DNA from: CAZILN01 sp964540005
Lineage (GTDB): Bacteria; Bacteroidota; Bacteroidia; Bacteroidales; SM23-62
Length of the DNA stretch: 9,892 nt
Direction: 5' to 3'
Assembly: GCA_964540005.1 (NCBI GenBank)
Contig: CAZILN010000199.1
Location: forward strand, 1-9,892
In this document: positions 1 to 6,122 of the stretch, piece after piece
How positions within the stretch are numbered: the first letter of the stretch is position 1
How the letters are laid out: each line of letters opens with the position of its first letter
Made by a program: the position numbers and the translations under genes
The notes under the pieces: model-generated
Told to the model about the DNA's origin: nothing
The model's input: only the letters and a program-made list of their open reading frames with translations
Databases searched by the model: none

Positions 1-522
1 ATACCTGTCATAGCCTTAACCGCCACAACCATGAAAAGTGATGCTGAGGAAATAGCAAAGATTTTTGACGGTTATCTCAGGAAACCAGTATCGAAATTAG
101 CTCTTATATCAGAACTGAGCAAGTATCTGCCATATTCTGAATCTAAAGAGGACAGACCAGAATCAACGTTACACCGGAAAAGTTTTCTGTCTGAAATCGA
201 ACAGACAATCTCACAGGGGAATGGCCTGTCGGCTGAGTTCTGTGAGTACTTTACACTGGAGATTGTTCCCCAGTACCGGGCCCTGTTGAAAAACAGGTCA
301 AGCAGGGGAATGAAAAAATTTGCGGATATGTTGTCTGAGGCAGGCGATCAATACAGTCTCGATTTCATAGAGGCTTTTGGAAGTGAATTGCGTGAGCACC
401 TTAAGTCATTTAATGTACAGAAGATTAATTCCAAGCTGTCAGATTTTCAGGAGATGACTGATTTGATTAGTAAGTATAAAAAGAGCGATATTAAAAGTAA
501 TGCGGTGAAGACCCCAAAATAA
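1..522 (+). CDS. C-terminus of a response-regulator or hybrid-kinase protein (partial, 5' end outside window)
   Basis: The reading frame is open from base 1, so the gene starts upstream and only its last 173 residues are seen. The first ~45 residues are the end of a receiver (REC) domain: PVIALTATT is the beta-4 strand with its conserved Thr, and GYLRKPVSK holds the conserved Lys-Pro that closes the phosphorylation pocket; the acceptor Asp lies off the window. After the receiver comes a ~120-residue, mostly helical, charged tail resembling the C-terminal tails of Bacteroidota hybrid kinases. I see no clear HPt histidine motif in it. The gene stops 11 bp before the kinase at 534, so the two are probably cotranscribed and may pass phosphate between them. 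By family habit this is most likely a hybrid sensor kinase, but a stand-alone regulator cannot be excluded. Confidence 0.85.
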   Translation: MPVIALTATTMKSDAEEIAKIFDGYLRKPVSKLALISELSKYLPYSESKEDRPESTLHRKSFLSEIEQTISQGNGLSAEFCEYFTLEIVPQYRALLKNRSSRGMKKFADMLSEAGDQYSLDFIEAFGSELREHLKSFNVQKINSKLSDFQEMTDLISKYKKSDIKSNAVKTPK

Positions 523-533
523 GTATATAAAAG

Positions 534-1700
534 ATGATTCAGAAAAACGAAATACAACCCAGTGTCCTTATAGTTGATGATATCGCTGAGAACATACAGG
601 TCCTTGGAAACATACTCGATGAAAAGGATATCGAGTTCAGTTATGCCACCAATGGCAGGGAGGCCCTGGAAGCCGTGTCATACTCCAAACCGGATCTCAT
701 TCTGCTTGATGTAAATATGCCCGGAATGTCGGGATTTGAAGTTTGTAAGAAACTTAAGGAAGCTGCTGAAACAAAGGACATTCCTGTCATATTCCTGACA
801 GCCAAAACCGAACCCGAAGATATCCTTGAGGGATTTGCCATAGGCGGAGTAGATTACATATGCAAACCGTTCAACTCCAAAGAACTGATTTCGAGGGTGA
901 AAACTCACCTGGAGTTAAGCATGTCAAAACAAATCATGGCAAACCAGAACCAGGAGTTATACAAATTAAACACAGAACTAAAAGAAATTGTGGCCACTAA
1001 GGACAAATTCTTTTCCATCATCGCACATGATCTGAAGGAACCATTTAATACCATGATAGGATTCTCGGATTTACTGCTGAAGACAATTGACCAGAAGGAA
1101 CCTGCACAGATAAAGGAAATGGTAAGACATATTTTCAACTCATCGATGCACGGTTTCGAACTGCTCAACAACCTTCTTGAATGGTCCAGGTCACAAACTG
1201 GCAGGATTGAGTTCAAGCCTGAAAGCGTGAGGATCAGGGAAGTTATCTCAGGCGTGACCGGATTATTAAAGGAAACTGCAGATAAAAAGAAAATTGAATT
1301 ATCCATTATCGATGAAAACGATCTTACAGTATGGGCCGACAGTAAAATGGTTGAGACGGTATTAAGAAACCTGGTAACCAACGCTTTGAAATTTACCCGG
1401 CCCGAAGGGAAGATCATTATTAGATGCATGGATAATCAGGATGATGCCAGGTTATCGGTGGAGGATAACGGAGTAGGCATGGGGAAGGAACAGCTGGAGA
1501 ATCTTTTCAGGATAGATACCCACTTCAGTACACCCGGGACTGAAAATGAACGTGGTACAGGCCTGGGTCTCCTGCTCAGCAGGGAATTTATAGAGAGGCA
1601 TGGCGGTGAGATCCGGGTTGAGAGTGAACCGGGTAAAGGAAGTACATTCAGTTTTACCCTTCCAAAGCACAAATCTTACTCAGAGCACTTGCAGGAATGA
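534..1700 (+). CDS. Response regulator-histidine kinase fusion (REC-HisKA-HATPase_c)
   Basis: A soluble 388-residue two-component protein with a receiver at the N-terminus and a kinase behind it. The receiver covers about residues 10-125: acidic pair D15/D16, acceptor D59 in LLDVNMP, T89 and K111. A short helical linker (130-155) leads to HisKA, with the phospho-acceptor H165 in SIIAHDLKEP. The ATPase domain (about 265-378) has a complete set of boxes: N283 in NLVTNALKFT, G1 DNGVGMG (311-317) and G2 GTGLGL (341-346). No membrane segment or signal peptide is present, so it should act in the cytoplasm, taking phosphate or a signal through its own receiver. It follows the receiver-ended gene by 11 bp, which suggests one phosphorelay. 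No DNA-binding output domain lies on this protein. All catalytic residues are present, unlike the hybrid kinase at 4314-5714. Confidence 0.93.
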   Translation: MIQKNEIQPSVLIVDDIAENIQVLGNILDEKDIEFSYATNGREALEAVSYSKPDLILLDVNMPGMSGFEVCKKLKEAAETKDIPVIFLTAKTEPEDILEGFAIGGVDYICKPFNSKELISRVKTHLELSMSKQIMANQNQELYKLNTELKEIVATKDKFFSIIAHDLKEPFNTMIGFSDLLLKTIDQKEPAQIKEMVRHIFNSSMHGFELLNNLLEWSRSQTGRIEFKPESVRIREVISGVTGLLKETADKKKIELSIIDENDLTVWADSKMVETVLRNLVTNALKFTRPEGKIIIRCMDNQDDARLSVEDNGVGMGKEQLENLFRIDTHFSTPGTENERGTGLGLLLSREFIERHGGEIRVESEPGKGSTFSFTLPKHKSYSEHLQE

Positions 1701-1710
1701 ATCAAAAATA

Positions 1711-1748
1711 TGGTAACAAAGGTACTTCCAGGACAAGCATTGTTACCA
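1711..1748. repeat. 9-bp perfect inverted repeat between the kinase gene and the secreted-protein gene
   Basis: TGGTAACAA (1711-1719) and TTGTTACCA (1740-1748) are exact reverse complements, separated by 20 bases. The pair sits 10 bp after the kinase stop and 22 bp before the ATG at 1771. No T-run follows, so it is not a classical intrinsic terminator. It could be a hairpin ending the signalling transcript, or two half-sites of an operator in front of the envelope unit. The function is inferred only. Confidence 0.4.
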
Positions 1749-1770
1749 ATGAAATTTAATAATTCAGAAC

Positions 1771-2226
1771 ATGGTAAAACTTGTTAATTGTTTCATATTT
1801 AGCATAGTATTAGCTTTCTCTGTTTTTGTTTCCGGACAGGAATGTGTGGATTTCCATAAAAAAGCAGATTGTTCTATGGATAAGCAGAAAGGCTACAAGA
1901 TATACAGCCAGTCCAAAAGTTCTGAGATTTCAGTTAACGAAATACTTGAATTTAACATAGTTTTTTACGGCCAGAAGGAGTATATTTTTTCCTTCTGTAC
2001 CAGCAGTCACCTCTATCCTGTCCATTTCAGGCTCATTGACCCGGGTACAAAGGATGTCCTTTACGATAATGAGGACGACAGGTACATCGGATCAATCGGG
2101 ATAGGATTCGACGTTACAAAAACTCTTTTGGTTGAGATTAAGGTATTGTCCCAAACTGCCAATACGGATGACCAGAAAAATAATCCCGGGTGCCTGGGTT
2201 TGATGCTGCAATATAAGAGTTATTAA
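1771..2226 (+). CDS. Small secreted protein of unknown function, partner of the OmpA-like protein
   Basis: A 151-residue exported protein. Residues 1-22 form a signal peptide with a hydrophobic core (FIFSIVLAFSVFV) and a likely cut after SG, leaving QECVDF as the mature start. The mature part has four cysteines (C25, C34, C76, C141), enough for two disulfides in the periplasm, and an alternating pattern consistent with a beta-sandwich (EFNIVFYGQKEYIFSFC, then VHFRLID and VLYDN). The pattern 'GYKIYSQSKS...FNIVFY' resembles an uncharacterised group of small Bacteroidota proteins that I recall sitting beside OmpA-type genes; this is from memory, not a search. It lies 12 bp upstream of the OmpA-family gene at 2239, so both are probably one transcript and may act together at the outer membrane. 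No enzymatic motif is visible. Confidence 0.8.
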   Translation: MVKLVNCFIFSIVLAFSVFVSGQECVDFHKKADCSMDKQKGYKIYSQSKSSEISVNEILEFNIVFYGQKEYIFSFCTSSHLYPVHFRLIDPGTKDVLYDNEDDRYIGSIGIGFDVTKTLLVEIKVLSQTANTDDQKNNPGCLGLMLQYKSY

Positions 2227-2238
2227 ACTTTCTGAACA

Positions 2239-4218
2239 ATGAAACTGATAAAACTGTCTTTTCCCCTGATTCTTGCTCTGATGGCAATTGCCGATATTGC
2301 CAGTTCACAGGATAAAAACTTCAAACAGGTCTTTTTGGAAGCCGGGGATTGCATCCTGACTGAAGATTTCACCAGAGCCTCCTACTACTATGAAAGTCTG
2401 CTGAAAAACGATCCGGAGAATTATAACTTGTGCTATTTATGCGGGTACTGCTTTTTTGAGTCAATGTCGAAACCTGATAAAGCGATATCCTACCTTGAGA
2501 AGGCCGTCCTGCAGGTTGGGACTGATTATGAAGAGGGATCATACCGTGAGAGAAATGCCCCGCCTGAGGCTAATTATTACCTGGCAAGGGCCTATCACAT
2601 CAATAATGACTTCTCCGGAGCCATCGATTATTATGAGAAATTCAGTAATTCAATCGATAATCGCAGATTTGCAGATATTGAATATGTAAATAACCAGATC
2701 AAGTCCTGTGAGCAAGCAGAAAGCATGATGAGAAATCCCCTGAGATTGGACATCCAATCTGCAGGTGAACAGATCAACGGTAAATATGCCTGCCATAATC
2801 CGGTGGTTGCAGGTAATGACTCTGTCATGATCTACGTGGTTGAAAGACCTTCAAACCTGGCCATAATGATGTCGTACAAAAATCAAAACCAGTGGAGCGA
2901 ACCTAAATTCCTGAATCAGGAACTGGTAGTAAGCGGTAATTTCACTCCTGTTTCATTATCTTATGATGGGACGGAATTATACCTTGTGTTTACTGATTAT
3001 TTCGAATCCGATATTTATGTCAGTCATTTCCGCAGTGGCAGGTGGAACCAGGTGACCAGGCTGAATAAAAATATTAACACTCGCTATTATGAGACACATG
3101 CATGTGTCTCGAGGGATGGGAAAACCATATATTTCACGAGTGACAGGAAGGGGGGACAGGGGGCACTGGATATTTATATGGCTGAAAGGGAATACGGTGA
3201 TGACTGGGGTCCTGCCATCAACCTCGGTCCGGATATCAATTCCTACTACAATGAAGAATCTCCTTTCATCACAAGGAACGATACCCGGTTGTATTTCAGT
3301 TCTCAGGGACATTCAACCATTGGGGGTTACGACGTATTTTATTCTGAAATAAATAAAGAGGGGCAATTGACCCCGCCTGAAAATATAGGTTACCCAATAA
3401 GCACCAGCGGTGATGATCTTTTCTATAATCCCGGATGGGATGATAATACGGCCTATTATGCCATGAAAATTGATTCCCTGTCTGATCAGACAGGAATTTA
3501 CCTTGTATGCATCCATCCGTTTGAAGGAATGAACACAGGCATGAAAAGACAGGATGCTGTTACAATAAAGTCCTTTTCCTCATCGGGAATATATTATATA
3601 CTCAATAACATCCTGTTTGATTATGAAGATTACAACCTGAATGAAATGACCAAACGGGAAGTGGAGAGGATTTTCATCCTTATGATGAAATTTTCTGAGA
3701 TAGGGATTGAACTAACAGGACATACCGATGCCAGGGAATCTTATGAAAATGCTCTTAAGCTTTCAAATGAGAGGGCGATGACAGTTGCTCAATACCTGAT
3801 TGGAAAAGGGATAGATGAGGACAGGATACTTGTGATGGGAATTGGCGAGGCGGATCCGGTTGCTTTGAACCAGTATGAAGACGGTTCTGATGCTCCTGAA
3901 GGCAGGAAATTTAACAGGCACGTTTCTGTAAAGATCAATAACCTGGATAATGAAAAGATCAGGGTGGCTGAAATATTTGTTCCTGATCATCTTACCCCGA
4001 AAATTGAACAATCCTTCACTGTACTGCTGGCCAGAAGCAAGGAATTGCTAGATACCATACCGGCCATTGTGAATAATGAACAAACTACTATGATCTCAAC
4101 GGATAGTTATTATATTTATACTGCAGGGGATTTTAAACGAAAAACAGATGCCATACAGTACCTCAATGAAATCATTGATGAGGGCTATCCCGGGGCAAGC
4201 CTGATAAAAAAAAACTGA
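2239..4218 (+). CDS. OmpA-family protein with TPR, PD40 beta-propeller, OmpA_C and SPOR-like domains
   Basis: A 659-residue envelope protein. Domains in order: signal peptide (1-23, cut near ASSQ); TPR-like helices (27-160); a PD40/WD40-like propeller (about 170-430) with repeats such as SRDGKTIYFTSDRKGG (291-306) and DTRLYFSSQGHSTIGGYDVF (348-367); an OmpA C-terminal peptidoglycan-binding domain (about 452-567); and a divergent SPOR-like tail (590-657) with paired strands SFTVLLARS and YYIYTAGDF. In the OmpA domain TGHTDAR and LSNERAMTV place D497 and R512 fifteen residues apart, the spacing of the Asp/Arg pair that binds diaminopimelate in other OmpA domains. The layout recalls PorE-type proteins of the type IX secretion system, but I see no carboxypeptidase-regulatory domain between propeller and OmpA_C, so assignment to T9SS is only possible. 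The reading frame ends in a run of nine A. Confidence 0.9.
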   Translation: MKLIKLSFPLILALMAIADIASSQDKNFKQVFLEAGDCILTEDFTRASYYYESLLKNDPENYNLCYLCGYCFFESMSKPDKAISYLEKAVLQVGTDYEEGSYRERNAPPEANYYLARAYHINNDFSGAIDYYEKFSNSIDNRRFADIEYVNNQIKSCEQAESMMRNPLRLDIQSAGEQINGKYACHNPVVAGNDSVMIYVVERPSNLAIMMSYKNQNQWSEPKFLNQELVVSGNFTPVSLSYDGTELYLVFTDYFESDIYVSHFRSGRWNQVTRLNKNINTRYYETHACVSRDGKTIYFTSDRKGGQGALDIYMAEREYGDDWGPAINLGPDINSYYNEESPFITRNDTRLYFSSQGHSTIGGYDVFYSEINKEGQLTPPENIGYPISTSGDDLFYNPGWDDNTAYYAMKIDSLSDQTGIYLVCIHPFEGMNTGMKRQDAVTIKSFSSSGIYYILNNILFDYEDYNLNEMTKREVERIFILMMKFSEIGIELTGHTDARESYENALKLSNERAMTVAQYLIGKGIDEDRILVMGIGEADPVALNQYEDGSDAPEGRKFNRHVSVKINNLDNEKIRVAEIFVPDHLTPKIEQSFTVLLARSKELLDTIPAIVNNEQTTMISTDSYYIYTAGDFKRKTDAIQYLNEIIDEGYPGASLIKKN

Positions 4219-4313
4219 TGAATCAGATGATACAGGTATGCTTTTATAATACCGGTCAGCAGTTATGAAAGTATGGCTGTCAGATAAAAAATAATTGGAA
4301 AAATATCAAATAC

Positions 4314-5714
4314 ATGAAACCGCAAACCAAAGCACTTTTTTACAGTATCTTACTGGGCGTTTTGTTCTATACCGTCGATTCAGTACTGGATTATATACTC
4401 TTTTATAAAGATCTTGGTTTCTTCCAGGTATTCATTACCAATCCGCCAATTCAAGAAGTTTATACCCGCCTGATCGGTATGGCTTTTATTATGATTCTCG
4501 GAATGATACTGCCCCGGTTGCTGGTACCTGGTATGGGATCATTTGCACCATCAAAAAATGAGGAACCTAAAATCAGTTCGGATCCGGCCCTTATGATAAG
4601 TGTGTCCAACCAGATCAAAACGCCGCTCAATGCAATCGTGGGATTCGTAGAACTGTTGAAGGATCCGCATATCAGTGATACTTCCAGAGACCTGTATCTG
4701 GGCCATATCCGGACAAGCGGGAGATACCTCGCAGAGTTGATCAATAACATAACCGATATTACCATGATTGAGACCGGTCAGCTCTTCATTAAGGAAGAGG
4801 ACTGCCGCCTGAATGAGATGCTGTCAGATCTTTACAATCAGTACACTAGTTTTATAAAGGAGAAAGGGAAAACGGAGCTTGCCATCCTGTTTAAAAAAGG
4901 TGTCAGGGATGATGATTATACCATCCGGTGTGATAAGGATAGGGTGAAACAGGTATTCACCAATTTGCTGGAGAATTCCTTGAATTTCACCGATGAGGGG
5001 ACCATAGAGTTTGGATATCATTTAATTGATGACCGGACACTTGAATTTTTTGTGAAGGATACTGGTGCCGGCTTTTCCATGGAGCGGATGGAAATGATAT
5101 TCAAGCAGTTCAGCAGAATACTTGACAGCAGGATGCGCCCCTTTGACCTGGCCTCATTGAGGATCAATATTTCAAAACATCTTATCAAACTTATGGGAGG
5201 GGAATTAAAAGCGGATTCTAAGTTAGGGCATGGTTCTGATTTTCGTTTTCAGATTGCTGTAAAACAAGCGAAAACCGTAAAATCAGAAATCAGCATGGAA
5301 AAAGCTGAAACGATTGAGGAAAAAGTAGAAGTTTCGACGGAACCAGTTTGGAAAGGCAGGAACATACTTATTGCGGAAGATGTTGAATCCAATTTCATCT
5401 ATCTTCAGGAAATCCTGAGGCCCACCGGGGCAAACATATTCTGGGCTGAAAATGGAAAAGAGGCTGTGGAGCTTTGTAGAAAAAACAAGAATTTTGATGT
5501 GGTGCTTATGGATGTCTTAATGCCTGAAATGGACGGATATGAAGCAACCAAGGAAATCAAGAAAGAATTCCCTAACCTGCCTGTTATTGCCCAAACAGCC
5601 TATCACCTGGATGAAGCGGACTATAAGGACGCCATGAATTACTTTCAAAAGTACCTGATCAAGCCCATCTGGTCACACGATCTTTTGAGTACCCTGAAAG
5701 AATATTTAACCTGA
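4314..5714 (+). CDS. Membrane hybrid histidine kinase-like protein with degenerate kinase core and intact receiver
   Basis: A 466-residue protein with two membrane segments (about 9-30 and 52-71), HisKA-like helices (95-155), an HATPase_c-like domain (165-316), a charged linker (318-345) and a C-terminal receiver (348-465). The H-box reads SVSNQIKTPLNAIVGF where the family has SHEIRTPLNAI, so the phospho-acceptor His is Asn (N99) and the next Glu is Gln (Q100). In the ATPase domain N221 and the G1-like DTGAG (249-253) remain, but the G2 region reads LASLRINISK (279-288) where GTGLGLAISK is expected: all three glycines are lost. The usual Lys of the N-box NALKFT is Asn (N224). The receiver keeps E355/D356, acceptor D400 in LMDVLMPEMDG, T428 and K450. 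The codons read cleanly with no frameshift, so this is probably a pseudokinase that acts as a scaffold or phosphate sink. It is a single gene with 95 bp upstream. Confidence 0.9.
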   Translation: MKPQTKALFYSILLGVLFYTVDSVLDYILFYKDLGFFQVFITNPPIQEVYTRLIGMAFIMILGMILPRLLVPGMGSFAPSKNEEPKISSDPALMISVSNQIKTPLNAIVGFVELLKDPHISDTSRDLYLGHIRTSGRYLAELINNITDITMIETGQLFIKEEDCRLNEMLSDLYNQYTSFIKEKGKTELAILFKKGVRDDDYTIRCDKDRVKQVFTNLLENSLNFTDEGTIEFGYHLIDDRTLEFFVKDTGAGFSMERMEMIFKQFSRILDSRMRPFDLASLRINISKHLIKLMGGELKADSKLGHGSDFRFQIAVKQAKTVKSEISMEKAETIEEKVEVSTEPVWKGRNILIAEDVESNFIYLQEILRPTGANIFWAENGKEAVELCRKNKNFDVVLMDVLMPEMDGYEATKEIKKEFPNLPVIAQTAYHLDEADYKDAMNYFQKYLIKPIWSHDLLSTLKEYLT

Positions 5715-5813
5715 TCTAATATTATTCAACAATCCAAGACCTGTTCCTGTTTCTTCTGCCGTACCTTTTGTTGTAAGAACCTGTGAGATATCAAACAGTT
5801 TTGTTATATTATC
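5706..5813 (-). pseudogene. Fragment of a histidine-kinase ATPase domain (G2 box remnant)
   Basis: On the minus strand, starting at 5813, an open stretch of 35 codons reads TKLFDISQVLTTKGT and then ETGTGLGLL, ending in TAA at 5708-5706. This is the ATP-lid and G2-box region of a histidine kinase, similar in pattern to LFRIDTHFSTPGT...GTGLGL in the kinase at 534-1700. Recognisable similarity covers about 5727-5813; beyond GLGLL the sequence is unrelated. There is no start codon, no HisKA and no N-box, so it cannot be functional. It abuts the DUF255 fragment in a different frame, and its last bases overlap the end of the hybrid kinase on the other strand. The nucleotide sequence differs clearly from the G2 region of 534-1700, so it is not a recent copy of that gene. 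Confidence 0.75.
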
Positions 5814-5986
5814 GCAACGAAATGTTCGTTCATAAGCCGGGCAACTGCCGTGTCCTCAAAACTTTCATGTATCAGTTCATTGATATAAGGATGTCTGCTA
5901 TTGTGTTCTTCTTCCATTTGGGTGGTTGTTTGTCCGCAAGAAACAGCCGTAACTGCAAGCAGGCAGACAGTTAATAAAGTTCTCAT
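5804..5986 (-). pseudogene. Lipoprotein signal peptide joined to a DUF255 (thioredoxin-like) scrap
   Basis: From ATG at 5986 the minus strand encodes 60 residues. Residues 1-17 are a lipoprotein signal (MRTLLTVCLLAVTAVSC) with C17 as the lipidated cysteine. The end, HESFEDTAVARLMNEHFVAI, matches the segment just after the CxxC motif in DUF255 (YyaL/SSP411-type) proteins, where the usual text is of the form ESFEDEEVA..LNEHFV.IKVD. The PYLLQHAHNPVDW and CHWCHVM parts that should precede it are missing, and the reading stops two codons after FVAI where KVDREERPD is expected. Full-length members run to several hundred residues. It is therefore best read as the 5' end of a decayed gene with an internal deletion and a lost 3' end. 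An in-frame ATG at 5995 exists, but 5986 gives the better signal peptide. It could still be expressed as a tiny lipoprotein, which I think unlikely. Confidence 0.65.
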
Positions 5987-6002
5987 GCCGGACAAATTAA
6001 GG

Positions 6003-6037
6003 ATTCAGTAATTAAAAATTGCTGAATAGAGTTTTTT
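6003..6037 (+). terminator. AT-rich hairpin with T6 run (possible terminator or operator)
   Basis: ATTCAGTAATT (6003-6013) pairs with AATTGCTGAAT (6017-6027) around an AAA loop, with ten Watson-Crick pairs and one G-T pair, and TTTTTT follows at 6032-6037. On the plus strand this has the form of an intrinsic terminator with a weak AT-rich stem. It lies between the decayed minus-strand genes and the sulfatase, and could stop read-through from the hybrid kinase 290 bp upstream. Because the arms are nearly symmetrical it could equally be a protein-binding site upstream of either the minus-strand lipoprotein start or the sulfatase. Confidence 0.4.
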
Positions 6038-6070
6038 AACCTCATCTTAACGTACGGAAGGGGTAGCATA

Positions 6071-6113
6071 TCAGATCTGAGAGGGCTAATAATCCATATA
6101 TTGCATATCTTTA
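6071..6113 (+). promoter_or_regulatory. Candidate control region of the sulfatase gene
   Basis: The 40-50 bp before the sulfatase ATG at 6123 hold a perfect 10-bp palindrome, TCAGATCTGA (6071-6080), and an octamer TATCTTTA (6106-6113) matching seven of eight positions of the Bacteroidota -7 element TAnnTTTG. I see no good -33 TTTG partner at the usual distance. The bases just before the ATG are A-rich (AAAAGAAAAA), as is common in this phylum in place of a Shine-Dalgarno site. A ten-base palindrome is expected by chance now and then. Confidence 0.25.
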
Positions 6114-6122
6114 AAAGAAAAA

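Noticed and set aside
905..1429. 174-codon open frame on the minus strand
   Set aside because: It is antisense to the HisKA/HATPase part of a kinase with all catalytic motifs; the serine/leucine-rich composition is what a reversed coding frame gives.
4235..4253. GGTAT...ATACC hairpin after the OmpA-like gene as a terminator
   Set aside because: The arms are only 5 bp with a 9-base loop and there is no following T-run; this is within chance expectation.
5783..5974. 63-codon open frame on the plus strand in the gap after the hybrid kinase
   Set aside because: It is antisense to the lipoprotein/DUF255 remnant, whose minus-strand translation has recognisable motifs; the plus-strand translation has none.
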